Part shown: one piece after another, positions 18,523 through 26,334 of the stretch
Position numbering within the stretch: the stretch's first letter is position 1
How the letters are laid out: the number at the start of each line of letters is the position of its first letter
NCBI GenBank assembly: GCA_014651175.1
Contig: BMWJ01000001.1
Span: 310,001 to 374,000, forward strand
DNA length: 64,000 nt
Reading direction: 5' to 3'
Source of the DNA: Streptomyces clavifer
Lineage (GTDB): Bacteria > Actinomycetota > Actinomycetes > Streptomycetales > Streptomycetaceae
Translations under genes and position numbers: made by a program
The notes under the pieces: generated by a model
Seen by the model: the letters and a program-made list of their open reading frames with translations, nothing else
Told to the model about the DNA's origin: nothing
Databases searched by the model: none

Positions 18523-19860
18523 ATGGTCGAGACGAGCGGAACCACAGAGTCAGGACCCGGGGCAGGACGGACCGGGACCGGGACCGGGGAGCCAGGATCC
18601 GGTCCCCGCAAGTCCAGTTGGAAGTACATCGGCCCCGGCATCGTCGTCGCCGCGACCGGCGTGGGCGCCGGGGACCTGGTCGCGACACTCATCGCGGGAA
18701 GCAAGTTCGGTTACACCCTCATGTGGGCGGCCGTGATCGGCTGCCTCGTCAAGATCTCCCTCGCCGAGGCGGTCGGCCGCTGGCACCTCGCCACCGGCCG
18801 CACCCTCTTCGACGGCTGGCGCAGCATCGGCGGGTGGACCACGGGCTACTTCGCGGTCTACGTCGTCGTCTGGGGCTTCGTGTACGGCGCGACGGCCATG
18901 TCCTCCAGCGCCCTGCCCATCGTGGCGCTCTTCCCCGACGGGCCGGGGCTGAAGACCTGGGCGATCATCACCGGGCTCGTCGGCCTGGTCTTCGTCTGGT
19001 TCAACCAGTACGCCGTCTTCGAGAAGGTCATGACGGTCCTGATCGGCGTCATGTTCGTCGTGGTGGTCTATGTCGCGATCCGGGTCGTGCCGGACGCCGG
19101 CGCCTCCTTCGCGGGGCTGCTCCCGGTGCTCCCGGACGGTTCGCTGATCTACACGCTCGGGCTGATCGGCGGGGTCGGCGGCACCATCACCATGGCGGCG
19201 TACGGGTACTGGGTGAACGCCAAGGGATGGTCCGACACCTCCTGGATGAAGGTGATGCGCCTCGACAACCGGGCCGCCTACATCACCACCGGAATCTTCG
19301 TCGTCGCCATGCTGATCGTCGGGGCCGAGCTGCTGCACTCCTCGCAGATCGCCCTGACGAAGGGCGACCGGGGGCTGATCGACCTCGGCCAGGTCCTGGA
19401 GGACCGCTTCGGGGCGGGTACCGCGAAGCTGTTCCTGGTCGGCTTCTTCGCGACCTCGTTCTCGTCGCTCATCGGTGTCTGGCACGGCGTGAGCCTGATG
19501 TTCGCCGACTTCGTCGAGCGGATCCGGGCGGCCCGCGGTGACGCGAACGCGGGGAAGGCGGGCAGCGAGACCATCGGCCGGCAGGAGCGGTCCACGGCCT
19601 TCCGCGCCTATCTGCTCTGGCTGACCTTCCCGCCGATGAGCCTGCTCTGGCTGGACGAGCCGTTCGGCCTGGTCATCGGATACGGGGTGCTCGGCGCCTT
19701 CTTCATGCCGTTCCTGGCCCTGACCCTGCTCTGGCTGCTGAACTCCGAGCGCACGCCCAGGGAATGGCGCAACGGCTGGCTGAGCAACGGGATGCTCGCC
19801 TCCGCCGGGCTGCTGTTCGTCGTGCTGTGCGTCCAGCAGGTGCGCGAACTGCCCTGGTGA
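18523..19860 (+). CDS. Nramp-related membrane transporter with altered metal site
   Basis: A 445-residue protein with about 11 membrane helices and the Nramp fold (KYIGPGIVVAATGVGAGDLV in helix 1). The canonical helix-1 DPGN metal motif reads TGVGAGD, and the helix-6 MPH motif is replaced within GGVGGTITMAAYGYW. The ligands used by Mn/Fe transporters are therefore absent; related proteins without these ligands include Mg transporters of the NRMT type. ATG 18523 is used because it follows a non-coding-looking leader; a GTG at 18475 would add 16 residues. The N-terminal 30 residues are Gly/Thr-rich and probably disordered. Substrate uncertain. Confidence 0.8.
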   Translation: MVETSGTTESGPGAGRTGTGTGEPGSGPRKSSWKYIGPGIVVAATGVGAGDLVATLIAGSKFGYTLMWAAVIGCLVKISLAEAVGRWHLATGRTLFDGWRSIGGWTTGYFAVYVVVWGFVYGATAMSSSALPIVALFPDGPGLKTWAIITGLVGLVFVWFNQYAVFEKVMTVLIGVMFVVVVYVAIRVVPDAGASFAGLLPVLPDGSLIYTLGLIGGVGGTITMAAYGYWVNAKGWSDTSWMKVMRLDNRAAYITTGIFVVAMLIVGAELLHSSQIALTKGDRGLIDLGQVLEDRFGAGTAKLFLVGFFATSFSSLIGVWHGVSLMFADFVERIRAARGDANAGKAGSETIGRQERSTAFRAYLLWLTFPPMSLLWLDEPFGLVIGYGVLGAFFMPFLALTLLWLLNSERTPREWRNGWLSNGMLASAGLLFVVLCVQQVRELPW

Positions 19861-19901
19861 ACCACCACCGGGCACGTCCCCGTACGTGTGACGCGGGCGC
19901 A

Positions 19902-19955
19902 CCGGGAACCGCCGCAGCGCCGCCGGGGGAGCGGCGGCGCTGCGGCGGTTCCCGG
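19902..19955. terminator. Bidirectional hairpin between convergent genes
   Basis: CCGGGAACCGCCGCAGCGCC continues for three bases and is matched by its complement after a short GGGGGA-type loop, giving a stem of more than 20 bp between the transporter and chitinase stop codons. Confidence 0.85.
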
Positions 19956-19963
19956 GGCCGGGT

Positions 19964-21685
19964 CTACGGAAGCCCGTGGACGTGCGGGCCCACCGCGTTC
20001 GACCAGGCGTTGCCCGCCGTGGCGTCCCAGTTCGTCGACCAGGTCATCGCACCGCGCAGGTCCGGGTACGTCCTGGACGGCTTGAACGAGCCGCAGGAGG
20101 TGCCCTTCGTCAGGCAGTCCAGGGCCGCGTTCACGACGGACGGGGCGACGTAGCCGCTGCCCGCGCCGCGGGTGGAGGCGGGGACGCCGAGCCCGACCTG
20201 GGACGGGGCGAGGCCCCCTTCCAGCTGGATGCAGGCGAGCGCGGTCAGGAAGTCCACCGAGCCCTGCGAGTAGACCTTGCCGTCGCAGCCGAGCATCGAG
20301 CCGCTGTTGTAGTACTGCATGTTGACGACGGTCAGGATGTCCTTGATGTTGAGCGCCGTCCTGAAGTACTCGCCCGACGTCGACTGCATGTCGATGGTCT
20401 GCGGCGCCATCGTGATGACGAGGCCGGAGCCCGCCTTCGACGACAGGGAGCGCAGCGCCTTCGTCATGTAGGTGGAGTTGAGGCCGTTCTCGAGGTCGAT
20501 GTCCACCCCGTTGAAGCCGTACTCCTGGATGAGGGCGTACACCGAGTCGGCGAACGCGGTCGCGGACGCGTCGCTGTTCACCGCGACGGACCCCTTCTCA
20601 CCGCCGACGGAGATGATCACGTTCTTGCCCGCGGCCTGCTTGGCCTTGATGTCGGCCTTGAACTGGGCGACGGTGTAGCCGTTCAGGCCGGCCGAGTCCA
20701 GGTTGAAGGTGACGGCGCCGGGCGTCGCCGTGGCGTCCGCGAAGGAGACGGCGATGATGTCGTAGTTCGCGGGTACGTCGCTGAGCTTCTGGACGGCCGC
20801 GCCGTTGTTGAAGTTCTGCCAGTAGCCGGTCACCGCGTGCTTGGGCACGGACGTCACGGGGCCCGTGTCGCCGGCCTTGGCCGTACGGCCGCCGACCACG
20901 GCGGACCTGACCGACTCACCGGCCGCGTTGGTGGCGCTCACCGAGAACTGGTACGCCGTGTCGGCTGCCAGCCCGGTCACCGTGGCCGAGGTGCCGGTGG
21001 AGGTGGTCGCCTTCGTGCCGCCCCGGTAGACGGTGTAGCCGGTGGCCCCGGAGACGGCGTTCCAGGACAGGGCGACCGACGAGGACGTGGTGGCGCCGAC
21101 GGCCAGACCGGCGGGGGTGGCGGGGATCACCGGTCCGGGGTCCGTGCCGCCACCGCCGTCGGGGCCGGTCACCTGGACGTCGTCCGCGAAGTAGGCGGCC
21201 TGGCCGTACCAGCCGTGGGTGTAGACGGTCACGGAGGTGGTGGACGGGCCCGTGGTGAAGCTGGTCCTCAGCTGCGTCCAGCTTCCTGAGGCGGGCGTCC
21301 AGGTGGACACGTCCGTCGTGCCGGTGCCGCTCGCACCGAGGTAGGCGTAGCCGCCCTGCACCCAGGAGCTGAGCGTGTAGGTGGAGCCGGGCTTCACGGC
21401 CACGGTCTGGGTGCACTTGGCGTTGTCCTGGCCGGCCGGGGTGGCCCTGAGCGCGGAGGCGCCGCCGTGCACGGGGGAGGAGACGGTGGCGCCGCTGCCG
21501 CCGGAACAGGTCCAGTTGGCGAGGCCGGACTCGAATCCGGCGTTCTTGGCGACGTTGACATCGGCCGCCGACGCGTTGCCGGCGAGCCCGGTGAGGGTCA
21601 GGGCCCCGGCGGCGAGCACGGCGACGGCTCCGCCGAGGAGGTGGGGGGAACGGCGTCGTCTGGATCTGGCTGCGGAGCGTGCCAC
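19964..21685 (-). CDS. Secreted GH18 chitinase with CBM and FnIII domains
   Basis: A 573-residue secreted enzyme hydrolysing chitin. GTG 21685 is chosen because GGAGG lies eight bases upstream; it opens an Arg-rich signal peptide with cleavage near AGNASA|ADVN (residue 40). Domains: a carbohydrate-binding jelly-roll module (about 42-170), a fibronectin type III domain (about 182-265) and the GH18 barrel (281-573). The DxDxE catalytic motif is Asp395-Ile-Asp397-Leu-Glu399. A near-consensus DasR site overlaps the promoter spacer, so N-acetylglucosamine control is expected. It is monocistronic. Confidence 0.93.
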   Translation of the reverse strand: MARSAARSRRRRSPHLLGGAVAVLAAGALTLTGLAGNASAADVNVAKNAGFESGLANWTCSGGSGATVSSPVHGGASALRATPAGQDNAKCTQTVAVKPGSTYTLSSWVQGGYAYLGASGTGTTDVSTWTPASGSWTQLRTSFTTGPSTTSVTVYTHGWYGQAAYFADDVQVTGPDGGGGTDPGPVIPATPAGLAVGATTSSSVALSWNAVSGATGYTVYRGGTKATTSTGTSATVTGLAADTAYQFSVSATNAAGESVRSAVVGGRTAKAGDTGPVTSVPKHAVTGYWQNFNNGAAVQKLSDVPANYDIIAVSFADATATPGAVTFNLDSAGLNGYTVAQFKADIKAKQAAGKNVIISVGGEKGSVAVNSDASATAFADSVYALIQEYGFNGVDIDLENGLNSTYMTKALRSLSSKAGSGLVITMAPQTIDMQSTSGEYFRTALNIKDILTVVNMQYYNSGSMLGCDGKVYSQGSVDFLTALACIQLEGGLAPSQVGLGVPASTRGAGSGYVAPSVVNAALDCLTKGTSCGSFKPSRTYPDLRGAMTWSTNWDATAGNAWSNAVGPHVHGLP

Positions 21686-21747
21686 TTGCTGCCTCCGGTG
21701 GGGGAGTTGGGGGTGCTGGCGGGACGGTGGCCACCGTTGGCCGATAA

Positions 21748-21774
21748 ACTGGTCCAGACCAATCAAGTTGTCAA
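21748..21774 (-). promoter_or_regulatory. Chitinase promoter with DasR-responsive element (dre)
   Basis: ACTGGTCCAGACCAAT (21748-21763) differs from the symmetrical dre consensus ACTGGTCTAGACCANT at one central base. On the minus strand a TTGACA -35 box (21774-21769) lies directly upstream, so the site sits in the -35/-10 spacer, as known for Streptomyces chitinase promoters. Confidence 0.8.
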
Positions 21775-22212
21775 GACCTCTGGCGGAGTGGATGCGTGGG
21801 GATGCGTCGAACACGGGGCCGATCCGTCACGGAGTCGCGGTACCGCGTGTTCGGGACGCACTCGCACGGGTGAGCCGGCCGGGACGGCCCGAGGCGTGAC
21901 GGAGTGCATTTCCGCATAGGGCGCGAAAGCCGGCGGGAACACGTCCTGACGTGCACGGATGAATTCCCGGTGACCCGAAACCCGAGGGGTGCGGTAACCC
22001 TCCGAAGTGGTACAGGAGTTGACCGGACTTGTTTTCGTCCCCTGTCGTGCAGGGGATGATACGAACGTGTGTGTCGACTGTTGTTGTACTGCGTCCCGCT
22101 ATCTGTTCTCTGCCTGGTAGGACGTGGCTAAAGTGCTGGGGAAGAAGCACGGAGCAGGAGCGATTGCGGCCGGAGTCACGACGACGACGGCCGGAGCCGA
22201 ACGGGGAAGAGC
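21775..22212. other. Intergenic region upstream of the tad locus
   Basis: This AT-richer stretch separates the chitinase promoter from the first tad-locus gene. It contains an exact inverted repeat TCCCCTG-N5-CAGGGGA (22038-22056), a possible operator. No GGGCCC-type promoter, unlike the Flp pilin gene, and no coding frame could be supported. Confidence 0.45.
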
Positions 22213-23100
22213 GTGCCGACCGCAATAGCAGTGACCAGCGCTGATCTGGTGCTACCGCCGACCGATCAGCAGACACCGACCGCGGTGTTGCTGCAGGCTC
22301 CCGAAGCCCAGACCCTCGAGCTCGCGATCGGCGACATGCATCTGCTCCTCGAGCAGCACGGCTATGTGATCGCGGTCTACCCGACGGGGATCAGCCCCGC
22401 CCACGAGCGCCGCCTGCACGCCATCCGCTCGGTACTGGAGAGCGACCGCATCGCCCTGCTCAAGGTGGACCTGCCGCCGCTGGGTGTGGCCGTACTGGTG
22501 CGGCAGTTGCGCCAGCTGTCCATCTGCGACTTCAGCCCCGGAGTGGTGGCGTCGGCCGCCCGGCTGCTCGCCCACTACATCCACGCGGGCGCCCTGCTGA
22601 ACTCGGTGACCGGACTCGACCGGGTGCCCGTCAGCCTCAGGACGCACGCCAGGTCCTGGGTGCCGGGCTCCCAGTTCGCCGTACTCGCCGGACCCCACCC
22701 GCGGCTCGTGAAGATCGGCCCCGACACCGAACCCCCGCCGGGCCCGGAGTTCGGCACCCACCTGCTCATCGCGAAGGGCCGGCTGACGTCCGACTGGGTG
22801 CAGCAGACCCTGGCCCCCGCCTGGAACGTCCAGGCCATCCAGGAGTGCCCCCTGCCGTCCGGCTCCCCGCGCTGGTGGGGCACCGGGAAGATGGTGGAGT
22901 TCGCCTCCTACCTCCCGGCCATCTCGGTCATCTACCAACTCGTCTCCTCCGTCCGCCGGGAGAACTGCCACTGGTGCGGAATGGAGCTCATCGGAGACCG
23001 CTGCGGCTTCTGCTCGTCACCGCTCAGCCCGTCCGAGAACCGAACGCACGCCCAAGGTGTCCTGACCCACGGAACGCCGGCACCACCGGGCACCCAGTGA
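22213..23100 (+). CDS. Conserved hypothetical protein leading the tad operon, C-terminal zinc ribbon
   Basis: A 295-residue protein that I cannot assign to a named family. GTG 22213 follows GGGGAAGAG. Residues about 20-240 look like an alpha/beta domain. Near residue 258 a four-cysteine ribbon appears (CHWCGMELIGDRCGFC, CxxC-x8-CxxC), followed by a disordered Pro/Ser-rich tail. No signal peptide or certain membrane helix is seen. It precedes cpaB on the same strand by 79 bp, so it is probably a cytoplasmic component or regulator of the Tad machine specific to actinobacteria. Confidence 0.7.
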   Translation: MPTAIAVTSADLVLPPTDQQTPTAVLLQAPEAQTLELAIGDMHLLLEQHGYVIAVYPTGISPAHERRLHAIRSVLESDRIALLKVDLPPLGVAVLVRQLRQLSICDFSPGVVASAARLLAHYIHAGALLNSVTGLDRVPVSLRTHARSWVPGSQFAVLAGPHPRLVKIGPDTEPPPGPEFGTHLLIAKGRLTSDWVQQTLAPAWNVQAIQECPLPSGSPRWWGTGKMVEFASYLPAISVIYQLVSSVRRENCHWCGMELIGDRCGFCSSPLSPSENRTHAQGVLTHGTPAPPGTQ

Positions 23101-23179
23101 CCGCACCCCCGCACAGCCACCGCGCCCCTCCCTCCGTCCGCTGCCCCACGCATCCGAATCGAACGAGGTTGTCCGGCCC

Positions 23180-23887
23180 ATGAACTCCCGCCAGCGCCGC
23201 GGCGTGATACTCCTGCTCCTGTCGGTCCTGTGCGCCTTCGGCGCCTTCGCCGGTGTGCTCTCGGTGATCAGTGACGTCAACTCGAAGGTCGGCCCGGAGA
23301 TCACGGCCTATCAGGTCAAGTCCGACGTTGCGCCCTACACCCCGCTCAGCAGCCGGCAGTTCGAAAAGATCAAGATGCCCGAGCGCTGGCTCTCGGAGAA
23401 CGCCGTGACCGACGTCTCCGAGGTCGACGGCAAGATCGCCGTCACGGAACTGCGCAAGGGGTCGCTGCTCCAGTCCGACATGATCGAGAAGCGCCCCGCG
23501 CTGCGCCCCGGGGAACAGGAGATCGCCATCATGATCGACGCGGCGACGGGTGTCGCGGGCAAGATCACCCCCGGTGCGACGGTCAACATCTACGCCACCT
23601 TCGCCGGTGAGAACGACGGGGAGCCGGCCCAGTCCAAGGTCATCGTCTCCAACGCCAGGGTGCTGGACGTGGGGAAGCTGACGGCACTGGACCCGGGCAA
23701 CGACAACAAGGCCGACCGGGCCACCGAGGCGGTGCCGATCACCTTCGCGCTGAACACGCTCGACACCCAGCGGATCGCCTACGCCGAGTCGTTCGCCCAG
23801 CACGTACGCCTCGCGCTCCTCGCCTCGGGCAGCGACGGCACGATCCGTCCGGGCGACCGGACCTACACGCTCGACAAGGACAAGTGA
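23180..23887 (+). CDS. cpaB: CpaB/RcpC Flp pilus assembly protein
   Basis: A 235-residue membrane-anchored protein with one N-terminal helix (RRGVILLLLSVLCAFGAFAG), then an SAF domain (VKSDVAPYTPLSSRQFEKIK and LRKGSLLQSDMIEKR) and a C-terminal RcpC-like beta region (GKITPGATVNIYATF). In Gram-negative Tad systems RcpC works with the outer-membrane secretin. Here, without an outer membrane, it probably organises the exit path through the thick wall. Eight bases separate it from the TadZ gene. Confidence 0.88.
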   Translation: MNSRQRRGVILLLLSVLCAFGAFAGVLSVISDVNSKVGPEITAYQVKSDVAPYTPLSSRQFEKIKMPERWLSENAVTDVSEVDGKIAVTELRKGSLLQSDMIEKRPALRPGEQEIAIMIDAATGVAGKITPGATVNIYATFAGENDGEPAQSKVIVSNARVLDVGKLTALDPGNDNKADRATEAVPITFALNTLDTQRIAYAESFAQHVRLALLASGSDGTIRPGDRTYTLDKDK

Positions 23888-23894
23888 GGATGGG

Positions 23895-25181
23895 ATGACC
23901 ACCAGGATCCTCCCGGCCGTGGGTGACGCAGACGCGGCCAGGTCCGTCACCACCCTGCTCAGCCAGCTCCCCGACGCGGAGCCGGCGGCTCCGGTCGGTG
24001 ACTCGACCCAGCTCATCGACATGCTCGCCCGCCTCGCGGGCGAGTCGCTCGACGAACTGCCCGAGGTCGTACTGGTCCACGAGCGGATCGGCCCGGTGCC
24101 GGCCCTGGAGCTGATCCGGGAGGTCTCCCTGCGCTTCCCCGCCATCGGGGTCGTACTGATCACGGTGGACGCGAGCCCGGGCCTGTTCTCCGCCGCCATG
24201 GACTCCGGCGCACGAGGGCTCGCCACCCTCCCGCTGAGCTACGAGGAACTGGCCAACCGGGTCCAGGCGGCGGCCCAGTGGTCCGTCGGCGTGCGCCGCC
24301 ACCTCGGGTCGGGCGGCGACGTCTTCACCGGCCCCGGCGGCACCGTCGTCACCGTCACCGGGGCGAAGGGCGGGGTGGGCACGACCGTCGCGGCCGTCCA
24401 GCTCGCCCTGGCCGCCCAGGCGTCCGGCCACAACGTGGCACTGGTCGACCTCGACCTGCAGAACGGGGACATCGCCTCCTACCTCGACGTCCAGTTCCGC
24501 CGCTCCATCGTCGACCTCGCCGCGATCACCGACATCTCCCCCCGCGTCCTGTCCGACGCCGTCTACTCGCACTCCACCGGGATGTCCCTGCTGCTGGCAC
24601 CCGGCGAGGGCGAGCGTGGCGAGGAGGTCAGCGACCGCTCGGCCCGCCAGATCGTCAGCGCACTGCGCTCACGGTACGAGGTCGTGGTGATCGACTGCGG
24701 CAGCCAGATGCAGGGCGCCAACGCGGCGGCCGTCGAGATGGCCGACATCGCGCTGCTGGTGACGACCCCGGACGTGGTCGCGGTGCGCGGGGCCAAACGC
24801 ATCGTACGGATGTGGGACCGCCTCCAGATCCGCAAGGCGGAGGAGACGGTCACGCTCGTCAACCGCTTCAACCGCAACACCGAGATCCAGCCGCCGCTGA
24901 TCCAGAAGATCACCGGTACGCGCATGGCGGGCACGGCCGTTCCCGCCGCCTTCAAGGAGCTGCAGGGAGCCGTCGACTCGGGACGGATGCACGAACTCGA
25001 CGCGAAGAGCACCGTCAAGCAGGCGCTGTGGGCCCTGGCCGGCGAGCTGGGCCTGGTGAAGGCCGCGGCGGGCGCCGAAGGCGGTGGCACGTTCCGAAAC
25101 GACCGGGGCTCGATCGGGCGCGCGCGCCGACGGCGCGACGGCGACGCCCGGGGCCGCGGGACGACCGAGGGGGCACGCTGA
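23895..25181 (+). CDS. tadZ: TadZ/CpaE-type ATPase of the Tad system
   Basis: A 428-residue protein. Residues about 1-130 resemble an atypical receiver domain, and residues about 145-390 a ParA/MinD-like ATPase with deviant Walker A (TVTGAKGGVGTTVAA), switch segment LVDLDLQNGDIASYLD and Walker B (YEVVVIDCG). TadZ localises the Tad apparatus to its cellular site. A basic, disordered C-terminus (GRARRRRDGDARGRG) is unusual. It starts seven bases after cpaB and ends three bases before tadE, forming a compact operon. Confidence 0.92.
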   Translation: MTTRILPAVGDADAARSVTTLLSQLPDAEPAAPVGDSTQLIDMLARLAGESLDELPEVVLVHERIGPVPALELIREVSLRFPAIGVVLITVDASPGLFSAAMDSGARGLATLPLSYEELANRVQAAAQWSVGVRRHLGSGGDVFTGPGGTVVTVTGAKGGVGTTVAAVQLALAAQASGHNVALVDLDLQNGDIASYLDVQFRRSIVDLAAITDISPRVLSDAVYSHSTGMSLLLAPGEGERGEEVSDRSARQIVSALRSRYEVVVIDCGSQMQGANAAAVEMADIALLVTTPDVVAVRGAKRIVRMWDRLQIRKAEETVTLVNRFNRNTEIQPPLIQKITGTRMAGTAVPAAFKELQGAVDSGRMHELDAKSTVKQALWALAGELGLVKAAAGAEGGGTFRNDRGSIGRARRRRDGDARGRGTTEGAR

Positions 25182-25184
25182 CCG

Positions 25185-25838
25185 ATGGCAGTCACCGATA
25201 CGAGCAGCCCGGAGATACGGGCGGGGCGGGAGCACGTCCGCCCGACGGACCGGGGCCCCTCCGACCGGCTCAGCCCGTCGGAGGGGCACCGACAGCCTGA
25301 CGGCGGCCACCTGTCGGAGGGGACTCGGCACCCCGACGACTCCCGGCCGGCGGACCAGGTCCGACGACCGGCCCGACGACCCGAAGGGCTCCGCCCGTCG
25401 CAGCGCGGCCGGCAGCCCGACCGCTCCCGGCCGTCGGAGCGGAGCCCGCTCTCCGTCCGCCTCCGGCCCGGGCCCTCCCGACGGGACCGCGGCCAGACCG
25501 CGATCGAGTTCGTGGGCGTCACCCCGTTCATCATCCTGCTGCTGGTCGCGCTCTGGCAGTGCGCGCTCATCGGCTACACCTTCAGCCTCGCGGGCAACGC
25601 CGCCGACGTGGGCGCCCGGGCCGGTACGGGAGCGGAGTGGGGCCGGAGCGAGGCATGCGCGCAGGCCGCCACGGAGGACCTGCCGGGCGCCTGGTCCTCC
25701 GCGGCGGACGTGAGCTGCTCGACGGAGCCCGGCCTCTACCGGGCCGAGGTACGCCTCAAGGTCCCCGTCCTCGTGCCGGGCGTCCTGGACTTCCCCATGA
25801 CGGTCACCGGCGACGCCGCCGCCGTGAAGGAGGGCTGA
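25185..25838 (+). CDS. tadE: TadE-like pseudopilin with very long leader
   Basis: A 217-residue TadE-family protein. The class III prepilin motif is RRDRG|QTAIEF, with cleavage expected after Gly103 and Glu at +5, followed by the single helix VTPFIILLLVALWQCALIGYT and a globular C-terminus with two cysteines. The 103-residue hydrophilic leader is made of degenerate Arg/Pro/Ser repeats (RPSQRG, RPSERS, RQPDR), whereas prepilin leaders are normally short. It must be cut by a prepilin peptidase, presumably that at 51858. Pseudopilins assist assembly or initiate the pilus. Confidence 0.85.
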   Translation: MAVTDTSSPEIRAGREHVRPTDRGPSDRLSPSEGHRQPDGGHLSEGTRHPDDSRPADQVRRPARRPEGLRPSQRGRQPDRSRPSERSPLSVRLRPGPSRRDRGQTAIEFVGVTPFIILLLVALWQCALIGYTFSLAGNAADVGARAGTGAEWGRSEACAQAATEDLPGAWSSAADVSCSTEPGLYRAEVRLKVPVLVPGVLDFPMTVTGDAAAVKEG

Positions 25839-25841
25839 GAC

Positions 25842-26213
25842 ATGACGGGCACACGCACCTCACGCCGTGACCGCGGCCAGGTCGCCATCGAGTACCTGGG
25901 CTTCATCCCGCTCCTGCTCATCGTCGGCCTCTGCGCCATCCAGCTGGGCGTGGCGGCCTACGCGGCCAACCAGGCCGGAACCGCCGCCCGCGCGGCAGCT
26001 CGTACGGCCAGTCACGACCGGCCCGAGACGGACCCGGCGGCGGCGGGACGCGGGGCCATCAGCGACTGGCTCGCCGACGAGTCCACGTTCACCCCGAGCT
26101 GGGGCGGCGACCAGGTCACGTACACGGCCAGGGTCAAGGTCCCGTCCGTCATCCCGGGGATGGAGAACGCCTTCGGCTGGGCCGAGCGCAGTTCCACGAT
26201 GCCCCGGGACTGA
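25842..26213 (+). CDS. Second TadE/TadF-like pseudopilin
   Basis: A 123-residue minor pilin three bases after tadE. The motif RRDRG|QVAIEYLG with Glu+5, followed by FIPLLLIVGLCAIQLGVAAY, is a class III prepilin signal with a normal 14-residue leader. The C-terminus is short and beta-rich. The pair of TadE-like genes corresponds to the tadE/tadF pair of other Tad loci. Confidence 0.85.
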   Translation: MTGTRTSRRDRGQVAIEYLGFIPLLLIVGLCAIQLGVAAYAANQAGTAARAAARTASHDRPETDPAAAGRGAISDWLADESTFTPSWGGDQVTYTARVKVPSVIPGMENAFGWAERSSTMPRD

Positions 26214-26231
26214 CCGGGGTGTGAGTACGGG

Positions 26232-26285
26232 CTTGCCCCGGGGGGCCGACCGGGGCAAGGGCCCGCCCCGCGGACCGGGGCGGGC
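26232..26285 (+). terminator. Two tandem hairpins between pseudopilin and tadA
   Basis: CTTGCCCCGG/CCGGGGCAAG (26232-26259) and GCCCGCCCCG/CGGGGCGGGC (26261-26285) form two successive stems in the 121-bp gap. They could terminate part of the transcripts, giving different amounts of pseudopilin and ATPase. Confidence 0.55.
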
Positions 26286-26334
26286 AGGCACAGGGCACGG
26301 CACCACCGGCACGTCTGACCGAGGAGTCTGGGAC

